Assembly: GCA_013200995.1 (NCBI GenBank)
Contig: CP053688.1
Coordinates: 1,426,001 to 1,490,000 of the forward strand
Direction: 5' to 3'
Length of the DNA: 64,000 nucleotides
Source of the DNA: Arthrobacter citreus
GTDB lineage: Bacteria; Bacillota; Bacilli; Bacillales; Bacillaceae_G
This document shows, in pieces, positions 1 to 9,522 of the stretch. The position numbers were made by a program, and so were the translations under genes. Position 1 is the first letter of the stretch. Every line of letters starts with the position of its first letter. Below the pieces are notes generated by a model, which was not told the DNA's origin, searched no databases, and saw only the letters and a list, made by a program, of their open reading frames with translations.

Positions 1-1163
1 ATTGCTACAAGTACTAAAATCAGTCCAAAAATCATACGTTGCATTTTAGAAGGTGATAGAGCTGGTGGTAGGTTAATTACTCCATCTAATGTTAATTGGT
101 TTAAATAATTTGTAACTTCTGTTAAAACTTGTAGATTTAAAATTGTAACAAGTGCTGCTCCAAGAATTACGCCTGGAACGCTACCCATTCCGCCCAGAAT
201 CACCATTACTAGGATCGTAATTGATTCAAGTAATGTAAAGCTTGTAGGGTCAATGAACATTTGCTTTGCAGAGAATACTACACCCATCATTCCTGAGAAA
301 GATGCTCCAATTGCAAACGCAATTAATTTCGTTCGTACTAAGTGGATACCAGACGCTTGTGCTGCGATTTCATTTTCACGTACTGCTTTCCAAGAACGCC
401 CAAGCTTAGAATCTTGTAATCTAGTAACAGCTAAAATAACGATTGCTAAGACAACTAGTACGACATAATAAAATTGTCCTGAATTACTAATCTCAAATCC
501 AAAAATTGTAGGTGCTGGAATAGATGAAATACCTTGTGCTCCTCCAGTAATATTTATTGGTCGATCTAAGTTATTAAATACAATACGAATAATTTCTCCA
601 AAACCAAGTGTTACAATCGCTAAGTAATCACCTTTTACTCGAAGTACAGGAATACCTAATAATACACCCGCTATCGCTGCAATAATTCCGCCGATTAGAA
701 TGAACACCCAAAATGAATTTCCTGAAAAAGGAAGAAAATCAAAATGTAAGAAATTCGTTACTTGTTTAGTAGAAAAAATTGCATAAGTATATGAACCGAT
801 TGCAAAGAATGCAACGAATCCTAAATCTAATAAACCTGCTAAACCAACTACTATATTTAATCCAAGTGCCATTGCAACATAGATTCCAACTAAAGTGGCT
901 ACACCCATATATGATTCAAATGCTGTCCCTTGTGATGCAACATATGGCATAATCACTGTTAAAACTAGTATTCCAATGCTCCACTTTAATTTGACTGGAA
1001 AATTAGTCTTATATAATAAATAAAGTGAGAACAGGATTAATAGAAATGCTGTTACGGATTCTTGCAAAAAGTATAATCCTAATGATGTAACAACGATATA
1101 CGCTCCTAAGAAAATTCCTTGTAGTTTATTTGATTGTTTTAACCCTTCTAATATGCTCTTCAT
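1..1163 (-). CDS. livM: Branched-chain amino acid ABC transporter permease LivM (3' part cut by window edge)
   Basis: Inner-membrane permease of the LivFGHMJ-type importer for leucine, isoleucine and valine. The frame reads from an ATG at 1161-1163 leftwards to the window edge without a stop, so about 387 residues of the N-terminal and central part are present and the C-terminus is missing. Many hydrophobic segments are visible, together with LivM-like stretches such as GLNIVVGLAGLLDLG and LGFGEIIRIV and the EAA-type permease loop region. It starts 9 bp after the livH stop codon with a weak AGGTGA ribosome site, so it is translated in the same operon. The ATPases livG and livF would be expected next, outside the window. 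Confidence 0.9.
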   Translation of the reverse strand, partial: MKSILEGLKQSNKLQGIFLGAYIVVTSLGLYFLQESVTAFLLILFSLYLLYKTNFPVKLKWSIGILVLTVIMPYVASQGTAFESYMGVATLVGIYVAMALGLNIVVGLAGLLDLGFVAFFAIGSYTYAIFSTKQVTNFLHFDFLPFSGNSFWVFILIGGIIAAIAGVLLGIPVLRVKGDYLAIVTLGFGEIIRIVFNNLDRPINITGGAQGISSIPAPTIFGFEISNSGQFYYVVLVVLAIVILAVTRLQDSKLGRSWKAVRENEIAAQASGIHLVRTKLIAFAIGASFSGMMGVVFSAKQMFIDPTSFTLLESITILVMVILGGMGSVPGVILGAALVTILNLQVLTEVTNYLNQLTLDGVINLPPALSPSKMQRMIFGLILVLVA

Positions 1164-1172
1164 CTAATTCAC

Positions 1173-2156
1173 CTACACTTTCTCAGCTACAGGTTTACCT
1201 AATAAACCTTCTGGCTTGAATATTAGAACTAGAATTAAAATTCCAAACGCAAATACATCTTTATATTCTGATGGGAAAATGCCATGTGTCAAAGTTGATA
1301 AATTTGTTGCTGCAAATACTTCGATTACACCGATTAATAAACCACCAAACATTGCACCACGGATATTTCCAATTCCTCCTAATACTGCTGCTGTAAATGC
1401 TTTTAGACCTAAAATAAAACCGATGTACGGATCAATTGTGTTGTACTGTAATGCGAATAACACACCAGTTGCACCACCCAATCCAGAACCTAAAAAGAAT
1501 GTTAACGAGATGACTTTGTTTACGTTTACAGACATTAATGATGCAGTTTCACGATCTTGAGCAACTGCACGCATTGCTGTACCCCATTTTGTTTTATTGA
1601 TGAAGTAATCTAATGAAATCATCATTACTACTGCAACAACTAAAATAATGATTGATGCTGATTTAATTTGTGCATTCCCAAATGAAGAAAAGATTGAGCT
1701 AGTTTTAATTTGGTGTTGTCCTGAAAATAGTGATGGGCCAGTAATAATGTAATTTCCTTCTTTTAATTCAGCAATAAAACGGACGATATCTTGAAGTAAA
1801 AATGAAACACCAATTGCTGTAATTAATGTAATTAACTTTGGTGCTTTTCGTAATGGGCGATACGCTACTCTCTCGATCCCCATGCCTAGAAATCCAGTTG
1901 CTACAGATGCAATAATTAAAACGATTGCTAATACGATAATTGCAGGTAAACTACTTAATAAACCTAATCCAGTAAAAGTAATTAATACCGCAGTACCAAT
2001 AAACGCACCCGCCATGAATATTTCACCATGTGCAAAATTAATTAGTTCTAATATCCCATAAACCATCGTATAACCGAGTGCAACTGTTGCGTACACTGCT
2101 CCTAAAACAAGACCGTCTATTAGTACTTGAGGTAATGTTTGGATTACTTCATTCAT
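1173..2156 (-). CDS. livH: Branched-chain amino acid ABC transporter permease LivH
   Basis: A 327-residue, very hydrophobic permease that pairs with LivM to form the membrane channel of the branched-chain amino acid importer. The N-terminal segment GLVLGAVYATVALGYTMVYG and the motif INFAHGEIFMAGA are typical of the LivH/BPD_transp_2 family, and a C-terminal GGIGNIRGAMFGGLLIG segment matches the conserved permease loop. It lies between livJ (167 bp upstream, with a hairpin between them) and livM (9 bp downstream). The length is usual for the family. Confidence 0.93.
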   Translation of the reverse strand: MNEVIQTLPQVLIDGLVLGAVYATVALGYTMVYGILELINFAHGEIFMAGAFIGTAVLITFTGLGLLSSLPAIIVLAIVLIIASVATGFLGMGIERVAYRPLRKAPKLITLITAIGVSFLLQDIVRFIAELKEGNYIITGPSLFSGQHQIKTSSIFSSFGNAQIKSASIIILVVAVVMMISLDYFINKTKWGTAMRAVAQDRETASLMSVNVNKVISLTFFLGSGLGGATGVLFALQYNTIDPYIGFILGLKAFTAAVLGGIGNIRGAMFGGLLIGVIEVFAATNLSTLTHGIFPSEYKDVFAFGILILVLIFKPEGLLGKPVAEKV

Positions 2157-2240
2157 GTATGAGACCTCCTATATATAAATAATGTAGTTTAATTCTTATT
2201 AACTTCCAAAATCTTACAATTTTCTCATCTTATTGAGAAG

Positions 2241-2280
2241 AAAAGAGTATCCCGTAAAACGTGATACTCTTTTCTTTTTT
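2241..2280. terminator. Hairpin between livJ and livH
   Basis: A 10-bp perfect stem (AAAAGAGTAT with ATACTCTTTT) continues inward with three further pairs. It is followed by a T-run on the plus strand and by a weaker T-rich stretch on the minus strand. Because it lies between two genes of one operon on the minus strand, it may work as a leaky terminator that leaves more transcript for the binding protein than for the permeases. Confidence 0.6.
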
Positions 2281-2323
2281 TTCACCACTTTGCTTCCCTC
2301 GTATTAGTAGGCTATGTTACTAA

Positions 2324-3502
2324 TTATGGTTTAGTTACTTCGCCTTCTTGAGTACCAGGATATTTAGCTTCTTTAAACGTATAGATAAATACTTTCGCGT
2401 ATTTGTTGTCCCCTTTATCGTCAAAACCAACCTTGGTTACTACACCATCATAATCTTGGATCGCACGTACGGCCTTTTCAACTTGTTCGCGAGATGGAGT
2501 TTTTCCTTTATTATCGTTGATTGCATTTTTTAATCCTTCCAATAATACACCAGCAGAATCATATCCGTATGATGAGAAAGATTCAATATTTTTATTAAAT
2601 TTAGATTTATAAGCATCTGCAAATGCTTTCCCTTTATCTGTTTTTAACGTGTCACCAGCTACTGAAGTATAATAGAAGTTTTTAACTGCATCTCCAGCAA
2701 TATCAACTAAACCTGAAGAGTCCATTCCATCGCCACCCATGAATGGGATGTTTAATCCTTTATCACGAGCTTGTTTTAATAAAATTCCTCCTTCAGCATA
2801 AAGTCCACCGAAGAATACTAAATCAGGCTTTTTCGCAATCACATTATTTAATACACCGTTAAAATCTTTATCACCAACTGAGATACCCTCTTCACCTAAA
2901 ATTTTCGCGCCTAATTTTTGAGCAGCAGCTTTAAATTCATTTGCTAAACCTGTTCCATAAGGCGTTTTATCTTGAATGATGAAAATATTTTTAGCTTTTA
3001 ATGTCTTCACAGCAAAATTTGCACCAGCAGGACCTTGGAAATCATCACGAGCACAAATTCGGTTAACTACTCCTAATCCACGGTCAGTTACTTCATTTGC
3101 AGTATTTGAAGGAGAAACCATTACGATATGGTCTTTCTCATACTTTAGAGAAGATGGAATTGCTACACCCGAGTTTAAGTGTCCAACAACACCAAGAATT
3201 TGATTGTCTGAAGCTAACTGCTCTGCATTGGCTACACCTTTCTTTGGATCTCCTTGATCATCATAAGGAACAATCTTTAAATCAAAGCCCAATTTTTTGA
3301 AAGCTGCTTTTTGATCCTCTAAAGCAAGTTGAGCTCCAAGCTTAATGGACTCCCCTAAAATTGCGTTATTCCCAGATAATGGGGTATTTGTCGCAATTTT
3401 AATAACCTGATTCCCATCCTTTGAACTATTCCCACAACCTGCTAAAATACCAGCCGTTAACGAAACTGAAGCTAAAATTGCAAAACCCTTCTTAAAAACC
3501 AT
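2324..3502 (-). CDS. livJ: Branched-chain amino acid ABC transporter substrate-binding lipoprotein
   Basis: Extracellular binding protein of the importer, 392 residues. A lipoprotein signal peptide is visible: positively charged start, hydrophobic core, then lipobox LAGC at about residue 20-23, so it should be anchored to the outer face of the membrane. The body has the periplasmic-binding fold features of the Leu/Ile/Val family (KIATNTPLSG near the N-terminus, VGHLNSGVAIPSS, GYDSAGVLLEGL). It is the first gene of the operon, as is usual for the most highly expressed component. A candidate CodY box lies just upstream of the start codon, which fits repression when branched-chain amino acids are plentiful. 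Confidence 0.92.
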   Translation of the reverse strand: MVFKKGFAILASVSLTAGILAGCGNSSKDGNQVIKIATNTPLSGNNAILGESIKLGAQLALEDQKAAFKKLGFDLKIVPYDDQGDPKKGVANAEQLASDNQILGVVGHLNSGVAIPSSLKYEKDHIVMVSPSNTANEVTDRGLGVVNRICARDDFQGPAGANFAVKTLKAKNIFIIQDKTPYGTGLANEFKAAAQKLGAKILGEEGISVGDKDFNGVLNNVIAKKPDLVFFGGLYAEGGILLKQARDKGLNIPFMGGDGMDSSGLVDIAGDAVKNFYYTSVAGDTLKTDKGKAFADAYKSKFNKNIESFSSYGYDSAGVLLEGLKNAINDNKGKTPSREQVEKAVRAIQDYDGVVTKVGFDDKGDNKYAKVFIYTFKEAKYPGTQEGEVTKP

Positions 3503-3524
3503 ATGTACGCCCCCTTAATAACCT

Positions 3525-3539
3525 ATTTTTTTGAAAATT
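3525..3539. promoter_or_regulatory. Candidate CodY box upstream of livJ
   Basis: ATTTTTTTGAAAATT matches the CodY consensus AATTTTCWGAAAATT with two mismatches. It sits 22 bp upstream of the livJ start and downstream of the predicted promoter at 3556-3584, a position where bound repressor would block transcription. CodY control of branched-chain amino acid uptake is known in Bacillus. The region is AT-rich, so a chance match cannot be excluded. Confidence 0.5.
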
Positions 3540-3555
3540 TAAAATTCTTAAGAAA

Positions 3556-3584
3556 ATAGTAAGCTATATTTTTTCGTTAGACAA
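3556..3584 (-). promoter_or_regulatory. Predicted sigma-A promoter of livJ
   Basis: Reading the minus strand, TTGTCT (3579-3584) and TACTAT (3556-3561) are separated by 17 bp. This is a fair sigma-A promoter about 55 bp upstream of livJ. Confidence 0.5.
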
Positions 3585-4090
3585 GTTCTTTTGATTCAAA
3601 ATATTTCGACAATTCTGCCGATTAACTGTTTTTTTAGACAATTATTACCATTAAAATTTCATTAAAATTGATTTTTTCTTATTTTCATAACGTAAAATTG
3701 AAAGATTTTAATGTGTTTTGCTAGTTTACTAAGAAAAAATTGTTTTTCTAAAATCATTTTCTATTTTTCGACAAATTCGACAAAAAAGAAGTAATTTATA
3801 GTCATTAAAATTGACAAATAAGCGATCACTATCTGTAAATTAAGGCAGATTGCTAATCAATAACTCTCTAGAAACAGCAATGGGGTATTTTTTGTTGGGG
3901 TTTTCACTTAGAGTAGATTTTCCGATCAACTTTATAGATAGTTAATAGATTTCTTCACTTTTTTAGTCGGTTTAGTAAGAATTAGAGCAAATTTATTAAA
4001 TTTATATTTTGTGCATCTGCATTTGAAGCATTTGTAATGTAGAATACCCTTACCGGTATAGGAAATTTCTTATCATATTTGAGATGCTAG

Positions 4091-4260
4091 TCAATTTAAT
4101 TGCAGTTTCACTAATTTTATTTGCACATTCCTCATGTTTATTTGCAGTTCCCGAATCCTTATTTGTACATTCAACTGTTTTATTTGCACCCGGACCTTAA
4201 TTTGCAGTTACCAAAACCTTATTGCACTTGTCACATTTTTATTAGCAGTTCGACCTTATG
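4091..4260. repeat. Degenerate 21-bp-period ATTTGCA repeat array
   Basis: Eight imperfect copies of a unit like TTTATTTGCAGTTCC follow one another. The TGCA (or TGTA/AGCA) core falls at 4101, 4122, 4143, 4164, 4185, 4203, 4223 and 4244, so the steps are 21, 21, 21, 21, 18, 20 and 21 bp, close to two helical turns. The array lies between the livJ upstream region and the parC terminator, contains no gene, and resembles the second array at 19101-19250. The rest of the 840-bp gap (3503-4342) shows only the livJ promoter and the parC terminator. Confidence 0.75.
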
Positions 4261-4291
4261 TCAACTACTCTTCTTTTAAATAGAGTCTACA

Positions 4292-4334
4292 AATAAAAAA
4301 AGGATGTCCCTAAGTAACACTTTTAGGACATCCT
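4292..4334 (-). terminator. parC terminator
   Basis: A 9-bp stem (AGGATGTCC, 4301-4309, with GGACATCCT, 4326-4334) is followed on the minus strand by a T-rich run. It lies 8 bp after the parC stop codon. Confidence 0.85.
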
Positions 4335-4342
4335 CTTCTTCT

Positions 4343-6775
4343 CTAATTATTTTCTTCTTTTTTGTATCGAATAATGGTCTTTATATCACCAGAATCATCT
4401 GTATCCATAATGAATGATCCATTGCTATACTGATCACTATTTCTTAGATCAGTTGGGTCTATCGTTTCAAATTGTCCAGACTTACTTAGCAATGCAAACA
4501 TATCATTTTGATTAACTGCGTATACGCCAATTAATAAATGAGGATTGTTTTTTAAGTCTCTTAATACTTTAACACCTCGTGTACCTCTTGAACTTTGAGG
4601 AATTGTATCGAGTTTCATTTTTTTAATGGCTGCTCGATGTGTTGCACAGAATATTTCTTTCACTTCTTCACTTATAATGTCTGCTGATACAACAATATCA
4701 TTTTCTTTTAAGTTAATTCCTTTAACTCCGCCAGCTCTTAAGCCTTGAATACTTATTTCTTCTACATTAAATATCAATGTGTATCCAGCGCTAGTCGCCA
4801 ATAATACTCGGCTTGTTTCCGAGGTAACTCCTGCAAAAATTAATGCATCATCGGATTTAATCGACATTCCGACTAGTGGTTTCGAGTAGCGTTGAACTTT
4901 TAACTGTTGAATGCTTGTACGTTTTACAATTCCATTTTTTGTTACAAATAGAATAAACTCTTTATTTTCTTCAAAATTATTCACAACTGTTGCAGAAAGT
5001 ATTGATTCGTCGCGTTCAATTGGAATAATGTTCGCAACGTGTTGCCCCATATCTTTCCATCTGATATCTTGCATTTCATGAATTGGTAAGTATAAATAAT
5101 TACCTTTTGAAGTAAATAGAATCAGCGTATCTGTTGTTGTACTTTCCACTTGATATATTAAACGGTCGCCTTCTTTCATACCGTAATCTTTTCCATTTGA
5201 GGCAGAAAAAGATCTTGGGCTTGTTCGTTTAACGTATCCTTCGCTAGTTACTGTCACAATGACATCTTCTTGAGCAATTATATCTTCTCTAGCAATTTTA
5301 ATTTCTTCAATCGCTCCTTGAATTGTAGAACGTCTGTCATCTGCATATTTTAATTTGATTTTTTTCAAATCTGTTTTTATAACGGATAGTAGCTTTGTTT
5401 CACTGTTAAGAATTGCTTCAAGTTGTTTAATTTTCTTATCCAACTCGTCAGCTTCTTCTTGTAATGCAGTAATATCTGTATTTGTTAAACGATATAACTG
5501 TAACATAACAATTGCTTCAGCTTGTAGTTCAGTAAATTCGAATTGAGCGATTAACTTGTCTTTTGCATCACGTTTGTCATTTGCAGAACGGATTGTTGAA
5601 ATCACTTCATCTAAAATTGATAGTGCCTTCATTAATCCTTCAACAACATGTTGACGAGCTTTCGCTTTTTTCAAATCAAACTTTGAACGGTTTGTAATTA
5701 CTTCTTTTTGATGCTCTATATAAGCATCAAGAATAGCAGGTAAAGACATTTGTTTAGGTGTTCGATTATAAATCGCAACCATATTAAAGTTATAAGGTAT
5801 TTGAAGTTCAGTATTTTTATATAAATAATTTAAAATTGCTTCATTATTTGCATCTTTCTTTAATTCGATAACAATGCGTAGACCAGTACGATCTGTTTCA
5901 TCACGCACTTCAGTAATTCCATCTACTTTACGATCAAGACGAACTTCATCCATTTTCTTTACTAAATTCGCTTTATTAACTTCTGAAGGAATTTCTGTAA
6001 TGATTAGTGCTTGTTTTCCACCGCGAATATCTTCAGTGTGAACACGGCTGCGAATGATGATTTTACCTTTTCCAGTTTCGTATGCTTTTTTAATCCCATC
6101 TACACCTTGAATAATCCCTCCAGTAGCAAAATCAGGTCCGTGGATTACGGTCATTAAATCATCTACTGAACAGTTTTTATTCTCAATACGCATAATTGTC
6201 GCATCGATTACTTCGCCAAGATGGTGCGAAGGTATTTCAGTTGCGTAACCTGCTGATATTCCTGTACTACCGTTAACTAGTAAATTTGGAAACATAGATG
6301 GTAAAACAACTGGTTCCATACTAGTGTCATCAAAGTTAGGAACAAAATCTACTGTTTCTTTATCAATATCTCTTAACAATTCACTTGCTATTGCTGATAA
6401 TCTAGCTTCGGTATAACGCATAGCAGCTGGTGGGTCTCCATCAATACTACCGTTATTTCCATGCATTTGAACTAATACATTTCTTAATTTCCAATCTTGA
6501 CTAAGTCGCACCATCGCATCATAAACAGAAGTATCACCATGCGGATGATAATTACCAATAACATTACCGACTGTTTTAGCCGATTTACGGTATGGTTTGT
6601 CTTGTAAGTTACCTTCAACATGCATTGAATATAATATACGTCTTTGTACAGGCTTTAATCCGTCACGGGCATCAGGTAATGCCCTCTCTTGAATAATATA
6701 TTTACTATAACGACCAAAACGGTCACCTAATATGTCTTCTAAAGGGATATTATATAATTTTTCCGATGATTGCAT
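4343..6775 (-). CDS. parC: DNA topoisomerase IV subunit A
   Basis: Breakage-reunion subunit of topoisomerase IV, which decatenates daughter chromosomes with ParE. 810 residues, usual for Firmicutes ParC. The catalytic tyrosine is Y121 in AMRYTEARLS, and the winged-helix region HPHGDTSVYDAM is intact. The quinolone-determining positions equivalent to S. aureus GrlA 80 and 84 are T82 and D86 by my count. The C-terminal half carries the beta-pinwheel wraps. The start codon overlaps the parE stop by one base (TGATG), so translation is coupled to parE. Confidence 0.97.
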   Translation of the reverse strand: MQSSEKLYNIPLEDILGDRFGRYSKYIIQERALPDARDGLKPVQRRILYSMHVEGNLQDKPYRKSAKTVGNVIGNYHPHGDTSVYDAMVRLSQDWKLRNVLVQMHGNNGSIDGDPPAAMRYTEARLSAIASELLRDIDKETVDFVPNFDDTSMEPVVLPSMFPNLLVNGSTGISAGYATEIPSHHLGEVIDATIMRIENKNCSVDDLMTVIHGPDFATGGIIQGVDGIKKAYETGKGKIIIRSRVHTEDIRGGKQALIITEIPSEVNKANLVKKMDEVRLDRKVDGITEVRDETDRTGLRIVIELKKDANNEAILNYLYKNTELQIPYNFNMVAIYNRTPKQMSLPAILDAYIEHQKEVITNRSKFDLKKAKARQHVVEGLMKALSILDEVISTIRSANDKRDAKDKLIAQFEFTELQAEAIVMLQLYRLTNTDITALQEEADELDKKIKQLEAILNSETKLLSVIKTDLKKIKLKYADDRRSTIQGAIEEIKIAREDIIAQEDVIVTVTSEGYVKRTSPRSFSASNGKDYGMKEGDRLIYQVESTTTDTLILFTSKGNYLYLPIHEMQDIRWKDMGQHVANIIPIERDESILSATVVNNFEENKEFILFVTKNGIVKRTSIQQLKVQRYSKPLVGMSIKSDDALIFAGVTSETSRVLLATSAGYTLIFNVEEISIQGLRAGGVKGINLKENDIVVSADIISEEVKEIFCATHRAAIKKMKLDTIPQSSRGTRGVKVLRDLKNNPHLLIGVYAVNQNDMFALLSKSGQFETIDPTDLRNSDQYSNGSFIMDTDDSGDIKTIIRYKKEENN

Positions 6776-8754
6776 CAGACATTGCTCCCTTCTGAATCTA
6801 CTTCAACTTGTTCATTGTCTAAAATTTTATCCTCTTCATCTAAATCAAATACTACATTTGATTCAATCCACTTACGTCTAGGTTCTACTTTATCACCCAT
6901 TAGTGTTGTTACACGACGATCGGCTCTTGCAGCATCATCAATTTTCACTCGAATAAGTGTTCTAGTTTCTGGATCCATTGTTGTATCCCAAAGTTGGTCA
7001 GCATTCATCTCACCAAGTCCTTTGTATCGTTGAATCATATATCCTTTACCAACTTTTTTGATGGCATCTTGTAGGTCTACTTCAGACCAAGCATACTCGA
7101 TTACTTCTTTTTTTCCAGTACCTCTACTTACTTTGAACAAAGGAGGTAAGGCAATATAAACTTTACCAGCTTCTACTAATGGCTTCATATAACGGTAAAA
7201 GAATGTTAATAAAAGTACTTGTATATGCGCTCCATCTGTATCAGCATCGGTCATAATGACAATTTTGTCATAATTAACATCTTCAATTTCAAAATCACTA
7301 CCTACTCCTGCTCCAATTGCATGAATAATTGTATTAATCTCTTCATTTTTCATGATGTCCGCTAATTTCGCTTTTTCAGTATTGATTACTTTACCACGTA
7401 AAGGCAAAATTGCTTGGAAGCGGCGATCTCGTCCTTGTTTTGCACTTCCACCGGCTGAATCACCCTCAACTAAGTATAATTCATTCTTCTGTGGATTACG
7501 TGACTGAGCAGGAGTAAGCTTACCACTTAATGATGTTTCTGAACGCTTTCTCTTTTTACCACTTCTTGCTTCTTCACGCGCTTTTCTTGCTGCTTCTCTA
7601 GCCTGATACGCTTTTATAGATTTTTTAACTAACGAAGTCGCAATATCTGGATTTTCTTCGAGAAAATATGCTAGTTGATCAGACACCACTGAATCAACAG
7701 CTGACCTTGCTTCACTTGTACCTAATTTACCTTTTGTTTGTCCTTCAAATTGAAGGATTTCTTCAGGAATTCGTACAGATACAATAGCAGCTAATCCTTC
7801 TCTGATATCCGCTCCATCTAAATTTTTATCTTTTTCTTTTAATAGATTAACTTTTCTTGCATATTCATTAAATGCTCTCGTTAAAGCTGTTTTTGCACCA
7901 ACTTCATGAGTACCACCGTCTTTTGTACGAACATTATTTACGAAAGAAAGCATCGTTTCTGAATATCCGTCATTAAATTGGAACGAAAATTCAACTTCAA
8001 TTTTATGTTGCAGTCCTTCAAAGAATACAACTGGATGCAGTGCTTCCTTTTCTTCATTTAAATACGCTACAAACGCTTCGATACCGTTTTCATAATAAAA
8101 CTCTTCGAAAGTATTATGGCGTTCATCTTTAATTGTTATTTTTAAGCCTTTTAATAAAAAGGCAGACTCTCTCAGTCTTTCACATAAAGTATCAAAGTTA
8201 AAATTTGTCGTACTAAAAATTGTTGGATCCGGTTTAAAATGAATCGTCGTACCAGTTCTTTTCGTCTTACCAACGATTTCTAGTGAAGTGGCAGGTTTCC
8301 CACCATCTTCAAAACGCTGTTTAAAAATTGTTCCTTCACGGTGAATTTCTACTGTTAACCATTCTGATAACGCATTAACTACTGATGCACCTACCCCATG
8401 TAGGCCACCACTAGTTTTGTAGCCACCTTGTCCGAATTTACCGCCTGCGTGTAGAACAGTTAAAATAATTTCAGGAGTCGGTTTCCCCATTTTGTGCATA
8501 CCAGTTGGCATCCCACGCCCATGGTCTCTAACACTTAAGCTATGATCCTTATGAATAATCACATCTATTTGAGTACCGTGCCCAGCTAATGCTTCATCTA
8601 CAGAATTATCTACGATTTCATAAACTAAATGGTGCAGACCTCTACTATCAGTGCTGCCAATATACATTCCAGGTCGTTTACGTACAGCTTCTAAACCTTC
8701 TAGTACCTGTATCGCATCTTCATTATATGTTGTATCATTCTTTGCCAACACCAT
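6775..8754 (-). CDS. parE: DNA topoisomerase IV subunit B
   Basis: ATPase subunit of topoisomerase IV, 659 residues. The N-terminal GHKL ATPase fold is shown by EIVDNSVDEAL and GRGMPTGMH plus GLHGVGASVVNAL. The TOPRIM domain is shown by EGDSAGGSAKQGRDR and DADTDGAHI, which hold the metal-binding acidic residues. It is the upstream partner of parC in a two-gene operon. The start is uncertain: AAAGGAG lies only 2 bp before the ATG, and a GTG or TTG one or two codons further would have better spacing, which changes the protein by one or two residues. Confidence 0.97.
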   Translation of the reverse strand: MVLAKNDTTYNEDAIQVLEGLEAVRKRPGMYIGSTDSRGLHHLVYEIVDNSVDEALAGHGTQIDVIIHKDHSLSVRDHGRGMPTGMHKMGKPTPEIILTVLHAGGKFGQGGYKTSGGLHGVGASVVNALSEWLTVEIHREGTIFKQRFEDGGKPATSLEIVGKTKRTGTTIHFKPDPTIFSTTNFNFDTLCERLRESAFLLKGLKITIKDERHNTFEEFYYENGIEAFVAYLNEEKEALHPVVFFEGLQHKIEVEFSFQFNDGYSETMLSFVNNVRTKDGGTHEVGAKTALTRAFNEYARKVNLLKEKDKNLDGADIREGLAAIVSVRIPEEILQFEGQTKGKLGTSEARSAVDSVVSDQLAYFLEENPDIATSLVKKSIKAYQAREAARKAREEARSGKKRKRSETSLSGKLTPAQSRNPQKNELYLVEGDSAGGSAKQGRDRRFQAILPLRGKVINTEKAKLADIMKNEEINTIIHAIGAGVGSDFEIEDVNYDKIVIMTDADTDGAHIQVLLLTFFYRYMKPLVEAGKVYIALPPLFKVSRGTGKKEVIEYAWSEVDLQDAIKKVGKGYMIQRYKGLGEMNADQLWDTTMDPETRTLIRVKIDDAARADRRVTTLMGDKVEPRRKWIESNVVFDLDEEDKILDNEQVEVDSEGSNV

Positions 8755-8963
8755 TTCTCCTTTCTAACTAAAAACCTATATAAGAACATCTGTTCCATTA
8801 TATCATAATATAAATAAAATGTTTCTTCTAATCGTTCATGTTAATGGTTTTTTTCCTAACTTACAAGTCGAACACGAAAAAAATTTATAGAGCATGGTGA
8901 AAAAACGGGAGAAGAAGTTATAAAATTTCTTTAATCTTTCTATACCTGCTCCATGCCTTCCGT

Positions 8964-9000
8964 TAAAAAAACTCACTGCTTTTACAGTGAGTTTTTTTAA
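8964..9000 (-). terminator. Terminator after the CoA-binding protein gene
   Basis: Stem ACTCACTG/CAGTGAGT (8971-8978 and 8985-8992) with A/T runs on both sides, 4 bp after the stop codon of the 9005-9415 gene. It separates that gene from parE, so parE has its own promoter in 8755-8963. Confidence 0.85.
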
Positions 9001-9004
9001 CGGA

Positions 9005-9415
9005 CTATCTGGTCATTGCATGTTCTACTTTTATACAACGATCCATTATGACAGTTTTACCATTCTCTTTTAACAATTGATATGCTTCTTCATTTTCAAT
9101 GCCAAGTTGTGCAAAGAAAACATCACAATCAATTTTCAAAAACTCTTGTGCAACAGGTAACAGGTGTTCAGGTCTTCTAAATACGTTTACAATGTCAACT
9201 TTTTCTTTGATTTCTGTTAAACTTGATACCGCTTTTTCTCCTAACACAGTATCAACAGTAGGGTTAACTGGAATAATTTTATATCCAGCATCTTGCATTG
9301 CTTTACTCACCATATAGGACGTCTTTGATGGATCTTTTGATAAGCCAACTACTGCAATTACTTTACTTGATTTTAGAATCTGTCCAATTTCTTCTCTTGA
9401 TGGGTATTTACTCAA
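9005..9415 (-). CDS. CoA-binding domain protein (YneT/YccU family)
   Basis: A 136-residue single-domain Rossmann-like protein of the CoA_binding_2 family. The nucleotide-binding start VIAVVGLSKDPSKTSYMVS and the segment IIPVNPTV are typical. Its position next to parE and near plsY matches yneT in Bacillus. The biochemical role of the family is not established; CoA or a CoA derivative is the likely ligand. It is monocistronic, with its own terminator. Confidence 0.85.
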   Translation of the reverse strand: MSKYPSREEIGQILKSSKVIAVVGLSKDPSKTSYMVSKAMQDAGYKIIPVNPTVDTVLGEKAVSSLTEIKEKVDIVNVFRRPEHLLPVAQEFLKIDCDVFFAQLGIENEEAYQLLKENGKTVIMDRCIKVEHAMTR

Positions 9416-9449
9416 TACGAATCACCCTTTCAATTTGACAATTTACATA

Positions 9450-9486
9450 AATAAGCGAAAAGAACAACTTTTCGCTTATTTAATCT
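9450..9486 (-). terminator. htrA terminator
   Basis: A 13-bp perfect stem (9450-9462 with 9468-9480, AATAAGCGAAAAG) with a 5-nt loop, about 40 bp after the HtrA stop codon. The T-run is short, so it may also act as an mRNA-stabilising hairpin. Confidence 0.65.
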
Positions 9487-9522
9487 TCTTTTATCATATT
9501 TCTAAAATCATTTATCTGTCAA

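Noticed and set aside
1216..1560. 114-residue plus-strand frame
   Set aside because: Antisense to livH; no start signal and no recognisable domain.
4091..4260. CRISPR-like regular repeats
   Set aside because: Units are only about 21 bp in total with a degenerate core and no distinct spacers, and no cas gene is present. The same holds for 19101-19250 and 25514-25627.
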